A stretch of 64,000 nt of DNA from Pseudomonas sp. CFBP13508 (GTDB lineage Bacteria; Pseudomonadota; Gammaproteobacteria; Pseudomonadales; Pseudomonadaceae): the NCBI RefSeq assembly GCF_005233515.1, contig NZ_QFZZ01000001.1, forward strand, positions 835,320 through 899,319, written 5' to 3'. Position 1 is the first letter of the stretch, and each line of letters begins with the position of its first letter. Positions 43,903 to 53,094 of this stretch are shown here, in pieces. The notes under the pieces are model-generated. The model was given only the letters and a program-made list of their open reading frames with translations. It made no database searches and was not told where the DNA came from. A program made the translations under genes and the position numbers.

Positions 43903-44544
43903 ATGCGCTTCCTCGCCCGCACCCACCCTCGCCTATCCGCCGCCGCTCTGCTCGGCCTCGCCACCGGCCTGCTGGTCCCGGCCGACTCCATCGTCAGCAA
44001 AATCCTCATTGGCTGGAACGTCGGTGTCTGGACTTACCTGATCCTGATGTTCTGGCTGACCGTGCGTGCCAAGGCCCCGGACGTTCGACGCATCGCCGAA
44101 GTCGAAGATGAGAACGCCGGGCTGGTGCTGTTTGTGGTGTGCATTGCCGCATTGGCGAGCCTAGCCACCATCACCCTCGAACTGGCCGGCAGCAGAGACC
44201 TGGAAACCTCACGCAAACTGATGCACTACGGGTTCACAGCGCTGACGGTGGCCGGCTCGTGGCTGCTGATAGGAGTGATCTTTTGCGTGCACTACGCAAG
44301 GTTGTATTACACCTGGGATGGCAAAGAACCGGCGTTGCGCTTTGCCGAAGGGCTGACCACGCCCAACTATTGGGACTTCCTGTACTTCTCCTTCACCATC
44401 GGCGTGGCGGTACAGACAGCGGATGTCGGCGTGGCGACTCGGGATATCCGGAAAATCGTGCTGGCGCAGTCGTTGATCGGGTTTGTGTTCAACACCGCGA
44501 TTTTGGGGTTTTCGATTAATATTGCGGCAGGGTTGTTTGGCTGA
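43903..44544 (+). CDS. DUF1345 integral membrane protein
   Basis: A 213-residue protein with about five membrane segments that matches DUF1345, as judged by [15 protein letters not shown], the central [15 protein letters not shown] and the highly conserved [21 protein letters not shown]. The function of the family is unknown. The ATG at 43903 has GTGAG upstream. It is monocistronic as far as the window shows. Confidence 0.85.
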   Translation: MRFLARTHPRLSAAALLGLATGLLVPADSIVSKILIGWNVGVWTYLILMFWLTVRAKAPDVRRIAEVEDENAGLVLFVVCIAALASLATITLELAGSRDLETSRKLMHYGFTALTVAGSWLLIGVIFCVHYARLYYTWDGKEPALRFAEGLTTPNYWDFLYFSFTIGVAVQTADVGVATRDIRKIVLAQSLIGFVFNTAILGFSINIAAGLFG

Positions 44545-44732
44545 AACTCAGCGAATCTCCGAAACTGCAGAAATATAGTCGATTGGTTGTCTTTACTCAG
44601 GCGGCATTCGCTATCGCTGTTGCGTAATTGGATATTCAGGGAAATAACAGACATCAAGGATGTCTGTGTATGCGTTGATGCATCGCCATTCTGCAATCCA
44701 TCAACGTTCCTGACAAATCATAAAAAACGCAT

Positions 44733-44764
44733 TCTGTAAACTGTGAAGTCTGACAGTTTACAGA
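44733..44764. repeat. perfect 12-bp inverted repeat in a 313-base gap
   Basis: TCTGTAAACTGT (44733-44744) and ACAGTTTACAGA (44753-44764) are exact reverse complements with an 8-base loop. There is no T run, so a terminator is unlikely. It lies 94 bases before the start of the small unknown gene at 44858 and could be an operator for a dimeric regulator. The rest of the gap (44545-44857) shows nothing I can assign. Confidence 0.6.
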
Positions 44765-44857
44765 CTCATCTAATCGCGCTCTGATGCAGTTCCCGTGGCT
44801 CGATTTGAATGCTGATCCGCTGGACCCACTTGCGACTTCAATGATGGAGACAAACTC

Positions 44858-45331
44858 ATGAGTACAGCACGGAAACTGCGTACACCTATTACGAAGTACT
44901 CCCCTCTCGATAATAGCTTCAGCGCATCTATCGACAAATCGGAGCCTATTGATTTTCAGGCGACGTTTAAAAAGGTTATCTATCCACAGGAGGGGGAACC
45001 TCCTCGCTGGACGATTGAGGCACGTTATCGTGACTCGACAACCAACCAGATCCAGAGCATCAGGGTTATTTTTCTGAAGACTCCGGAAAATAACAAACCG
45101 GTCCTTGCAAATGAAAATCTGCGAATTCTCTACAGCAATACCGCAGAAGATCCACCTTCTGAGTACTCTACAAGCGCTGCGACAACGGCAATAGATTTTG
45201 ATTCGGCGGCTGGTTCAGTGAGTGGCAATATCAGCGCAACTGTCAGTGACGGCTTGGAAACACCAAAGACTCATGAACTAACTATCGCTTTCAACTTGAT
45301 CGCAGAGAATTGGGTAAAACGTATTAAATGA
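44858..45331 (+). CDS. small hypothetical protein
   Basis: A 157-residue protein I do not recognise. There is no signal peptide or membrane segment. The sequence is polar and rich in Ser/Thr/Asn with alternating hydrophobic residues (WTIEARYRDST, SIRVIFLK, ELTIAFNLIAENW), suggesting an all-beta fold. The ATG at 44858 has GGAG upstream. It converges with the autotransporter operon across a shared terminator. Lower GC than the chromosome average and the neighbouring unusual genes suggest an accessory locus. Confidence 0.7.
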   Translation: MSTARKLRTPITKYSPLDNSFSASIDKSEPIDFQATFKKVIYPQEGEPPRWTIEARYRDSTTNQIQSIRVIFLKTPENNKPVLANENLRILYSNTAEDPPSEYSTSAATTAIDFDSAAGSVSGNISATVSDGLETPKTHELTIAFNLIAENWVKRIK

Positions 45332-45347
45332 CATTTGCAAGACAATA

Positions 45348-45373
45348 AGAAGGAGGCTTTCGCCTCCTTTTTT
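45348..45373 (+). terminator. rho-independent terminator
   Basis: AAGGAGGC (45350-45357), a 4-base loop, GCCTCCTT (45362-45369) and a run of six T. It ends the small gene at 44858; the minus-strand autotransporter ends 14 bases beyond it and may use it too. Confidence 0.85.
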
Positions 45374-45386
45374 ATAAGATATGCAT

Positions 45387-47741
45387 TTAGAACGCAATGC
45401 TGAAGCCAGCGCTCACATTATAATCCTGACTGACCGTCTTGCTTTGACTCGACCCCGCTTCGGCAAAAATCTGTACTCCGTTCGGCAAAGCCCAATTGAC
45501 ACCACCAGCGAGCTCCATACTGGTTGTCGACGTGTCGTTATTGAAGCGGCTCTCGTTGACATTGACCTCATTGGACTTAATGAACTCATGGCCCATCGCT
45601 ACACGAACTCTCGGCTGAATTTTCTGGCCATTGCCCAAATCGATCTGGCTACCCACATATATCCCCCCCTTGGTAACAAGGGTGCGTGTAAGTTGACTGT
45701 CGACCTCAAGCCCATTGTCCAGAGAGTAATGCTTACCAGAGATCACCGCGGCATTGACTTGAACAAACGGGGCCAGAAACAGATCAGCAGTCAAATCATA
45801 TTGCTTACCCACTTCCAGCGATCCACTTAAACCATACGTGTTGTAGTCACCTTTGCTGCGTTCGCCATCGCTCATGCTGACATTCAACCTGTTGTCGAAG
45901 CTGTTGATCTTCACGATTGCATCGATGTAGAAACCGGACTGGGCATCAAACTTTGTCAGGTAGCCACCTACCGAATAGCTATCGACCGTGCCAGTACTAC
46001 CATGTTTCAAATCGAGATCGGTTTTGCCATAGCCAACCATCGCCCCCACTAACCATTCGCTCTCCGCCAGACGGGTATCGGCTCCAATAACCAGCCCCTG
46101 TTGAGTCTGGCTATAACCATCACCGTATCCGTTCTGCACGCTGTAACGATTGCCATAGGTGCGCATCCAGAAGCCGCCGGCCCTGCCCGTCAACCGACGA
46201 TCGCCCATTCGCGTATTGAGCAGCGTACGCTCCGCATCAATCACTGTAGGTGCAGTATTGGCGATGGCCAATACAGAGCGGGTACTGGTGCTGATTTGCG
46301 TATCAGGTCGAAGAAACCAGCCGTCGCCTTCCTCGAACAACTTGTAGATGAAAGCGCCTGCGTCTACCGAGCCGTTGTTCAACGCAAACTTCGCATCACC
46401 ACTGGCCACCTTGACCAACTGAATCGGCTCGTCACTCGTGGGTTTGCTGCCAGTCGCTGTCACTGACAGCTGATAGTTGCCGTCTGCGCGGTTGGTGACA
46501 TTGAGGAAATCCGTTTGTTGACTGCCAAAATCCGTGGCCATTTTTATTACGCCATTGCCAGACAAATTTTCGACATCCAGCTTGTAGAAGGTCTGCCCCG
46601 GAGCGAAATCGAGCGTGCCACCTGCCATTTCCAGATTGCCGACTTGATTGTTACCGGCCAGAACCCAGGCAGAATCATTAAGGGTAAAGCTCGTTACATT
46701 CTCGACATTCCCGGTAAACGTCGAACCGCTTTCGACTCTCACGCTTGAGCCATCCACTGCATTTCCTTTGAATAGCCCGTGAAACGCACTGTTGTTGCTG
46801 AGCTTTAATGCAGAGACATTCAACAGATCACCGGTTAAGGAAGCACTTTGATCCAACGAAACACTCACTGCACTGCCTGGCTGGACAGTGACATTGCCGT
46901 TCAGCTGGCTATTCGCGACACTGAAATCAACAGACGTACCTCCCGCGACTTCCAGAATCGAACCGTTACCCCCTGAAAGAGTAGAACCATTCAGCACTTG
47001 TATGACCAACGGCCCCAACGGATTGAGACCCAGGTCAGCGACAATCGCCGCGCCGGTTTTTCCTTCAATGCTCGACTTGTCCAATACCAGCTGGCTGAGT
47101 AGTTCATCCGAACCATCCAGCCCATAAATCACGCCGTTAAGATCACCGATTACCTTCGAGTTGGCACTCAAATTTGCAGAACCACCAGACAGTGACAAAC
47201 CAAAGCTATCGCTACCAGTTCCCTCGACAGTGCTGTTACTCATGTCAAGGACACTATAAGAGGCCAAAAACGCCCCGCCCGCGGCTCCCTGAACAGTGCT
47301 GTCCTGCAAGTGAACAACCGAGCCAGTTTGGGTGCCCTGCTCCCGGACAGCCTGCAAACCAATAGCCAAACCTGATATCGTGGAACTCTCGATGTTTGCT
47401 GAGCTGTTAACCAGCGACAGCGTGATGGAGCCGCTTGTACCAGATATCGTCGCGCCATTCAGATTGACTAGAGTTCCCTCTGTAGCCTCTATTTCTCGGG
47501 TTTTGCCCGCGTTGACATTCAACGTCCCGCCGAAAGTAGAAATATCGTGAGTCTCTGCTCCGTTGACAGTCAAGGTAGAACCTGTACCGAAACTCCAGCT
47601 CTCGATCGGGGATGCGGGCGTAAGGGTTTCACTTTCACCAGGATTGAGTACTCGTGCTTGCGCGGCAGAGGAACAGAAAAATATCAACATCAAACCGGGC
47701 GACCACTTTCTGATAATTCTATGCTTGCTAAACGTCGACAT
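45387..47741 (-). CDS. autotransporter (type Va) outer-membrane protein
   Basis: A 784-residue autotransporter. The signal peptide ends near SSAAQA (residue 29). The passenger (about 30-500) is a pertactin-like beta-helix with many short Ser/Gly/Asn repeats (STVQGAAGG, SNSTVEGTGSD, STLSGGNGS). The C-terminal barrel begins around residue 520 (GFWMRTYGNRY) and ends in the outer-membrane motif with terminal phenylalanine (VSAGFSIAF). The passenger has no protease triad that I can see and is probably an adhesin. It is the most downstream gene of a possible minus-strand set with two Ig-like proteins, but 222 bases with a hairpin separate it from them. Confidence 0.9.
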   Translation of the reverse strand: MSTFSKHRIIRKWSPGLMLIFFCSSAAQARVLNPGESETLTPASPIESWSFGTGSTLTVNGAETHDISTFGGTLNVNAGKTREIEATEGTLVNLNGATISGTSGSITLSLVNSSANIESSTISGLAIGLQAVREQGTQTGSVVHLQDSTVQGAAGGAFLASYSVLDMSNSTVEGTGSDSFGLSLSGGSANLSANSKVIGDLNGVIYGLDGSDELLSQLVLDKSSIEGKTGAAIVADLGLNPLGPLVIQVLNGSTLSGGNGSILEVAGGTSVDFSVANSQLNGNVTVQPGSAVSVSLDQSASLTGDLLNVSALKLSNNSAFHGLFKGNAVDGSSVRVESGSTFTGNVENVTSFTLNDSAWVLAGNNQVGNLEMAGGTLDFAPGQTFYKLDVENLSGNGVIKMATDFGSQQTDFLNVTNRADGNYQLSVTATGSKPTSDEPIQLVKVASGDAKFALNNGSVDAGAFIYKLFEEGDGWFLRPDTQISTSTRSVLAIANTAPTVIDAERTLLNTRMGDRRLTGRAGGFWMRTYGNRYSVQNGYGDGYSQTQQGLVIGADTRLAESEWLVGAMVGYGKTDLDLKHGSTGTVDSYSVGGYLTKFDAQSGFYIDAIVKINSFDNRLNVSMSDGERSKGDYNTYGLSGSLEVGKQYDLTADLFLAPFVQVNAAVISGKHYSLDNGLEVDSQLTRTLVTKGGIYVGSQIDLGNGQKIQPRVRVAMGHEFIKSNEVNVNESRFNNDTSTTSMELAGGVNWALPNGVQIFAEAGSSQSKTVSQDYNVSAGFSIAF

Positions 47742-47911
47742 AAGAGTTCACCGAACTTACCGAATATAAAGAATCGGCTCGACAACTCGCTATCAGAATG
47801 CCCAACCGAAGGGCGGCAAGATTATCGTCACACACGCACATTCGATGTAGGAAAAGTCTGATATGGTGAGGGTTTTATCCTCCTGAGGTGTCGGAAATTT
47901 TAACGCAACGA

Positions 47912-47949
47912 TTCCCGCCACGACGTACAACCTGCTGTCGTGGCGGGAA
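47912..47949 (-). terminator. strong hairpin after the Ig-like gene
   Basis: A perfect 13-bp inverted repeat (TTCCCGCCACGAC at 47912-47924 and its complement at 47937-47949) lies 14 bases beyond the minus-strand stop at 47964. The following sequence is only moderately T-rich, so termination may be partial and allow read-through into the autotransporter gene. Confidence 0.65.
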
Positions 47950-47963
47950 ACAACTAAAACGCT

Positions 47964-49952
47964 TTACTGATCCTCGCAGTACTCACCTTTCGGATTGACC
48001 AGGTATATCGGGCTATCGAACTCCACCGACGGATATTCCGTCGCGTTGATCTCCACCGTGTACCAGATCTTCCAATACCCACGGTAATCGCCGGGTGGAA
48101 CGGGAATCGGATCAGGAGGTGGCACCGGAATATTTCTGATGTTTGGGTCATATGGCGTAATTGTCATATCGAATCCGGCAGCGCCTTCCCCTCCGGTTAT
48201 TGGGTGTGGCGCAGACTCGAACGCTGTATTCGGAGACTCCTCAGTCATCGCCGCATCGCGATACCCTTGGGCGTAGAGAATCACAGTTCTACCGTCCAGC
48301 AGATGAGTTGCATTGCCCGGAATACCAACTTTCAGTCCGAAACCAGCTTCTGTGAGATCCTCACAATAAATAGTCGTGCCAGACTCTCGCGCAACGACTG
48401 GTGGATCCAGCTCAACCACAATCGCGTTATTGGTGACATCGGTAATCGGAGACGGATTTTCATTGACCCCACCGATATCGGATACGAAATATCGAAGTTT
48501 CTTGTTGATCCCCAGTCCACCAGCACTAATAACAGACCACGGCAGGGTCATTGTTACACTGGTATCCCCATCAGTCAGGAATTCAGGTCCGAAACGCACC
48601 CCCTCATACTCGCCGTGAATTTGTTGTCCAGTCTTCACCGGTTTGTCGACGTCCGTCCAGAGCTGGATAGTCACCGTGTGATCTTTGTCATAGTCCGCAG
48701 GTTCCAGGATGTCTGGTACTGCGGTACTCGTGATGTGTGGCTCTTCCAATAAATCATTGGGAGGAACAGGGTCGGTGGGGTTGACGGGACCTGGATAGTA
48801 GATATTTACACCAATTTCAAGCTCGGAATCACTGATGACTTCGGTGCCGCGCAAGAGAGTTGCAACAATAGTTACCGGCTTGTCCGTCGTGATATCCGCA
48901 TCACCATCGTAGTACTCAGTGAAAATATCAGTAAAGGGCACTGGCACCGATAATGGGTCGTTAGTCCCGAATGCAAACTCGCCAAGGTTTTGGCCGCCCC
49001 ACTCTACTCTGACTTCATCATCATCCAGTATATTATCTACTCTCCTCAACTTTACGGTGGTATTGGCTGAATCTTTAAGATCAATCAACTTATCAGTTTC
49101 CGCCAGATCAACAATAGGCGTTTCAAGCACTGGCAGTGGCGCAAACAGTACTTTCACTCCGGCGGCGAACGACAAATTACTGACATTCCCCACTTCATCA
49201 GTAATCGTGTAGTACGCATAGACAGCCAGAGGGTCAAGCAACCTGAACTTGTTGATACTGACATTAATAAGTGCTGCCGCAGGCCCCTCATAAATCGGTT
49301 CCTCCGTATTACTTGCAGAATAGACCCTGCTTATCCAAAAACGCAGAATGTCACCCGGCAAAGGATTTTGATAGTTATGGGTAAAATTAATAACAGCGTT
49401 TGGTGAGTTGCGCTCGATAAAATCTTCGTCGATCAGATTGCCAGGCGATAGGATAGGCAGCCTGCCAATTGTCGGACGAGCTTTCGCGCCACCCGGCACG
49501 GCTTGATAAGGCGCACGCCTGTCAATGATGATTGTTGTAATATCTGAGGAATATGGATTACCGGCCGGTTGCGGTTCTACACGGTATTGAAGTTCCCACG
49601 TGGTCGGTGTTTCGGGCGGATTGACCTCCAACAACAGATCCGAGTCAATGGAGATTTCATACTCTGAAGGTCTTCCATCAACAGCTTCAGCGTCGAAAGA
49701 GTTAACGATTGTCCATGCCGTAGTGCCTGCTTGGCGAATGCGCGTCACCACTTTGTCGTTAGGCATATCGATAGGCCATCTTGGCAACTTTACTGGGAGT
49801 TTTGCACCCGGCAAGAGTTTGTTTGCATATACACGTCGGTCCGCGGGGCTAATGATGTCGTCCACCACAGGCGGCGGGCCGGCCAAAGGCACATTCATTC
49901 TGCTCTCGACTGCCAACCGATCAACTTCGGAAAGCTCTTGCTTAGCATTCAT
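47964..49952 (-). CDS. multi-domain Ig-like protein of unknown function
   Basis: A 662-residue protein that I do not recognise as a named family. It has no signal peptide or membrane segment. The body looks like five or six beta-sandwich units of about 100 residues, each opening with a P-x-(L/I)-P/E motif and containing D-x-V-x-(V/I)-x-W-x-G (DDEVRVEWGGQ). Its N-terminal unit (LPGAKLPVKLPRWPI, YRVEPQPAGNPYSSD) is shared with the next protein upstream. The start is ATG 49952 with GAGGAG upstream. It may be displayed or secreted with the autotransporter, or act in the cytosol. Confidence 0.7.
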   Translation of the reverse strand: MNAKQELSEVDRLAVESRMNVPLAGPPPVVDDIISPADRRVYANKLLPGAKLPVKLPRWPIDMPNDKVVTRIRQAGTTAWTIVNSFDAEAVDGRPSEYEISIDSDLLLEVNPPETPTTWELQYRVEPQPAGNPYSSDITTIIIDRRAPYQAVPGGAKARPTIGRLPILSPGNLIDEDFIERNSPNAVINFTHNYQNPLPGDILRFWISRVYSASNTEEPIYEGPAAALINVSINKFRLLDPLAVYAYYTITDEVGNVSNLSFAAGVKVLFAPLPVLETPIVDLAETDKLIDLKDSANTTVKLRRVDNILDDDEVRVEWGGQNLGEFAFGTNDPLSVPVPFTDIFTEYYDGDADITTDKPVTIVATLLRGTEVISDSELEIGVNIYYPGPVNPTDPVPPNDLLEEPHITSTAVPDILEPADYDKDHTVTIQLWTDVDKPVKTGQQIHGEYEGVRFGPEFLTDGDTSVTMTLPWSVISAGGLGINKKLRYFVSDIGGVNENPSPITDVTNNAIVVELDPPVVARESGTTIYCEDLTEAGFGLKVGIPGNATHLLDGRTVILYAQGYRDAAMTEESPNTAFESAPHPITGGEGAAGFDMTITPYDPNIRNIPVPPPDPIPVPPGDYRGYWKIWYTVEINATEYPSVEFDSPIYLVNPKGEYCEDQ

Positions 49953-50078
49953 TTGATTTTCTCCTCGCCCATTACCCAAATTCTCACAGATGAGAATTCA
50001 ACGTTTACGCAACACCACAACCTCGCACGAACATTGATACAACCAATATTCAATTTCAGAGCGAATTAATATTTTTCT

Positions 50079-50909
50079 TCAAACCGGCCCACAGGGAATA
50101 TCTTCACCCGGTATTATACGGTCGATTTTTGCCAACTCATCCCTGGATTGACCAATATAACGCCCATCCCTTTTGACTCTATATCGCGCGGTGATAGAGC
50201 ATTTATCAATCAGCTGCTCCAAATACGGGGAAAACGGAATAGATGGCAATTCAAACCCGTCCCTGTTTCCTGCCTCAGCAAGACTCATAGTATGACTCAA
50301 CTCTCCCGCCGAACCCTCTACATAGAATTCTTCACTATTAGTAAGCTCGGAAAAACCTCGCCATGAAAGTTCACAAACGTCGTTTTCTCTAAAGTTCTGG
50401 AAAGGCACTTTCACATACACACCTTCCCATATCGGTTTTTTGGTAGCGCAGTTCAAATAACCGTAAAAATCCACACCCGTAAAGCTCGGACTCAACAGAA
50501 TCGGCAGTGGAATAACGCTGTGATCAATCGTTAACCTCTTTTCTTCGGAGGTTAATGGGTTACCAAATGGCTGAGGCGACACCCGATAATAAAGGAAGGC
50601 AACTCCATCATTCTGAAACAGCCCCTTATCGAGCGGGATCATAAACTCGGTTTCAGTAATTGGTCCTACTTTTGGGTCGTTGTAAATCCGGACTGCGACG
50701 CCACCATCTGGCCTCCAGAACACTTCCAGCAAATCGGTCTTTTCGGGAGCATCGGCATAGATTGGCCATCGAGGCACTCTTGCCACACCACCGTTGAGCA
50801 ATACTTCTGCGGGTAACCGTCCATCAGGATCACTGTCCGGGACACCATCTACGGTCGGAGGATCAGCCAGTAATATGCCAGCGTTATCACTCTTGCGATG
50901 CATCGACAT
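50079..50909 (-). CDS. Ig-like protein related to its neighbour
   Basis: A 276-residue protein with the same N-terminal pattern as the 662-residue neighbour: VARVPRWPI, then YRVSPQPFGNPLTSEEKRL and ID...PLPILLSP. It looks like a two-unit version of the same repeat architecture (NDVCELSWRGF corresponds to DDEVRVEWGGQ). There is no signal peptide. The ATG at 50909 has AAGGA upstream. It lies 126 bases before the larger gene in the same direction and diverges from ptxS. The function is unknown. Confidence 0.7.
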   Translation of the reverse strand: MSMHRKSDNAGILLADPPTVDGVPDSDPDGRLPAEVLLNGGVARVPRWPIYADAPEKTDLLEVFWRPDGGVAVRIYNDPKVGPITETEFMIPLDKGLFQNDGVAFLYYRVSPQPFGNPLTSEEKRLTIDHSVIPLPILLSPSFTGVDFYGYLNCATKKPIWEGVYVKVPFQNFRENDVCELSWRGFSELTNSEEFYVEGSAGELSHTMSLAEAGNRDGFELPSIPFSPYLEQLIDKCSITARYRVKRDGRYIGQSRDELAKIDRIIPGEDIPCGPV

Positions 50910-51089
50910 AGCGAAGTCCTTACAAGCCAGATAATTGCTCTAAATAGTGAATATCGGTGTGTAAGGATTAGAAGGCTCCGCGCGATGTTTGCCTACTGTC
51001 ATATCTGACAGGTATTTGCACCGTTCGTCGGGTCAACTCAGGATTGCTGTTGATCCTGCGCTTGACGAAATCACATCACTGTCGTTCAC

Positions 51090-51103
51090 TGAAACCGGTT
51101 TCA
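51090..51103. promoter_or_regulatory. PtxS operator in front of ptxS
   Basis: The perfect palindrome TGAAACCGGTTTCA, the known PtxS recognition sequence in pseudomonads, lies 30 bases before the ptxS ATG. It indicates autorepression. A TTGACG (51062-51067) 22 bases upstream may be the -35 box. Confidence 0.9.
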
Positions 51104-51132
51104 GCGCTACCCCAATAACAAAAAGGTCCGCA

Positions 51133-52161
51133 ATGAACGACTTCTCCGCCGCCCAGCGCAGCCGCGTGACCATGCTCGACGTCGCCGAACGCGCTGGGGT
51201 GTCCAAGGCCAGTGTCTCGCGCTTCATCGGCGATGATCGCGCCCTGCTCTCCGACGCCATTGCCCTGCGCATCGAGTTGGCCATCAGCGAACTCGGCTAC
51301 CGCCCCAACCAGATGGCTCGCGGCCTGAAGCGCGGGCGCACACGCCTGATCGGCATGCTTGTCGCCGATATCCGTAACCCCTATTCGATTGCCGTGATGC
51401 ACGGGGTGGAAACCGCATGCCGGGCGCACGGCTACAGCCTGGTGGTTTGCAACACCGACCGCGATGACGAGCAGGAGCGCCAGCATCTGGCGCTGTTGCG
51501 CTCGTACAACATCGAAGGGCTGATCGTGAACACGCTGGGCCATCACCGTGACGAATTGCATGAGCTGCGCCGCGAGATGCCACTGGTGCTGGTCGATCGT
51601 AAGGTCGATGGGCTCGACAGTGATATGGTCGGGTTGAACAACTCGCAAGCAGTAGAGATGGCGCTCGCGCATCTCGAGCAACGCGGATATCGGGATCTTT
51701 TGCTGGTGACTGAACCGTATGACGGCACCAGCTCGCGGATCGAGCGGGTCAGCAGTTTTCAGGCGCAGATTGCTCAGCGCACGACTCTGAGTGGCGCGGT
51801 GCTGGAAACCGGTGATGATCTGAACGCGCGACTTCAAACCTTTTTAAACACACCCGGTGATGGCCCGAAAGCGCTGTTTTGCGCCAATGGTGTCGCAGCG
51901 CTTGCGGCAACGCATGCGCTGCGCGCGCTGGGCGTGCTTCTATTTGAAGATGTCGGGTTGATTGCCCTGGATGATCTGGATTGGTATCCGCTGGTGGGCA
52001 GCGGGATTACCGCGCTGGCACAGCCGACGCAAGAGATAGGCGCGCGGGCGTTTGAGTGTCTGCTCAAGCGCTTGCGCGGAGATGATGAGATGGCGCGGGT
52101 GCTGGATTTTGCGCCGGCGCTGGTTGAGCGTGGGTCGACCCGTGAGGTTGGCGGAGTCTGA
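51133..52161 (+). CDS. ptxS: LacI-family repressor of 2-ketogluconate metabolism
   Basis: A 342-residue LacI/GalR-type repressor. The N-terminal helix-turn-helix is VTMLDVAERAGVSKASVSRF with the hinge helix YRPNQMARGLKRGRT; the C-terminal periplasmic-binding-like domain senses 2-ketogluconate in PtxS. Identity is supported by the following kguEKTD operon and by the PtxS palindrome before both units. The start is ATG 51133 with AGG upstream; the frame is open for 48 codons further but these overlap the operator. Length matches PtxS of P. aeruginosa. Confidence 0.92.
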   Translation: MNDFSAAQRSRVTMLDVAERAGVSKASVSRFIGDDRALLSDAIALRIELAISELGYRPNQMARGLKRGRTRLIGMLVADIRNPYSIAVMHGVETACRAHGYSLVVCNTDRDDEQERQHLALLRSYNIEGLIVNTLGHHRDELHELRREMPLVLVDRKVDGLDSDMVGLNNSQAVEMALAHLEQRGYRDLLLVTEPYDGTSSRIERVSSFQAQIAQRTTLSGAVLETGDDLNARLQTFLNTPGDGPKALFCANGVAALAATHALRALGVLLFEDVGLIALDDLDWYPLVGSGITALAQPTQEIGARAFECLLKRLRGDDEMARVLDFAPALVERGSTREVGGV

Positions 52162-52170
52162 TCTGACGCC

Positions 52171-52235
52171 TTCGCGAGCAAGCTCGCTCCCACAGGTTGA
52201 TCCCATTCCATTGTGGGAGCGAGCCTGCTCGCGAA
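52171..52235. repeat. REP pair between ptxS and kguE
   Basis: Inverted copies lie at 52171-52193 (one base changed, GCAAGC for GCAGGC) and 52213-52235. Confidence 0.88.
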
Positions 52236-52284
52236 ACGGCCTGCAAAAACACTACAGAATCACCTGATTTTTTTTGAACAAAAA

Positions 52285-52298
52285 TGAAACCGGTTTCA
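52285..52298. promoter_or_regulatory. PtxS operator in front of the kgu operon
   Basis: A second perfect TGAAACCGGTTTCA lies 13 bases before the kguE ATG. Repressor bound here would block the promoter or early elongation; release by 2-ketogluconate would induce kguEKTD. Confidence 0.9.
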
Positions 52299-52311
52299 GA
52301 GGTCAATAACA

Positions 52312-53094
52312 ATGAATAAACCAGCCGTTTCCATCAGTCTGTCCAGCTACGGTGCCGAGCTTGTGCGTCAGCGCGGACAGGATGCTTTCATCGATGTGCT
52401 GGCTGCGGCCGGCGCCAATCGCATCGAGTGGCGCGAAGAACTGCTTACCCGTGAAGACCCGGCGCAACTGGCTCAGGCTACCCAGGCGCAGGGCCTGCAA
52501 AGCATTTATTCCTCACCCACCGAACTCTGGCTCGCAGGGCAAGCGCAGCCAAATCCCGAACTGATTACCGCGCTGCAACAGGCCCAGGCATTCGGCTCGA
52601 AATGGCTGAAAGTGTCGCTGGGCTATTTCACTGACAACTCTGATTTGCAGGCACTGGCCGAGCGACTCAAGCAGAGCCCGGTGCAACTGCTGGTGGAAAA
52701 CGACCAGACCTTGCACGGCGGGCGCATCGAGCCGTTCCAGCGTTTCTTCGCCGCCGTCGAGCAGCACAACCTGCCGATCAAGATGACTTTCGACATCGGT
52801 AACTGGCACTGGCAGGACCAATCTGCCGCCAGCGCCGCCCGCGCGCTTGGGCGTCATGTCGGTTACGTGCATTGCAAAGCCGTGGCGCGCCGCGACGACG
52901 GCAAACTGGTTGCCGTACCGCCGGCCATCAGCGATCTGCATTTGTGGGAACAACTGCTGCGGCACATGGACCAAGGCGTTATGCGCGCCGCCGAATACCC
53001 GCTGCAAGGCGATGATCTGGTGCAACTGACCCGTGAACACGTCGCCGCCCTCGCCCGCCTCGGTCAATCGCGCCTGGAGCCAGCCCATGTCTGA
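52312..53094 (+). CDS. kguE: KguE, TIM-barrel epimerase-like protein
   Basis: A 260-residue xylose isomerase-like TIM-barrel protein, the first gene of the 2-ketogluconate utilisation operon. Barrel residues include [25 protein letters not shown] and [12 protein letters not shown], where the E, D and H cluster probably binds a metal. Its exact reaction in 2-ketogluconate use is not established in the family. It overlaps kguK by 8 bp. Confidence 0.88.
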   Translation: MNKPAVSISLSSYGAELVRQRGQDAFIDVLAAAGANRIEWREELLTREDPAQLAQATQAQGLQSIYSSPTELWLAGQAQPNPELITALQQAQAFGSKWLKVSLGYFTDNSDLQALAERLKQSPVQLLVENDQTLHGGRIEPFQRFFAAVEQHNLPIKMTFDIGNWHWQDQSAASAARALGRHVGYVHCKAVARRDDGKLVAVPPAISDLHLWEQLLRHMDQGVMRAAEYPLQGDDLVQLTREHVAALARLGQSRLEPAHV

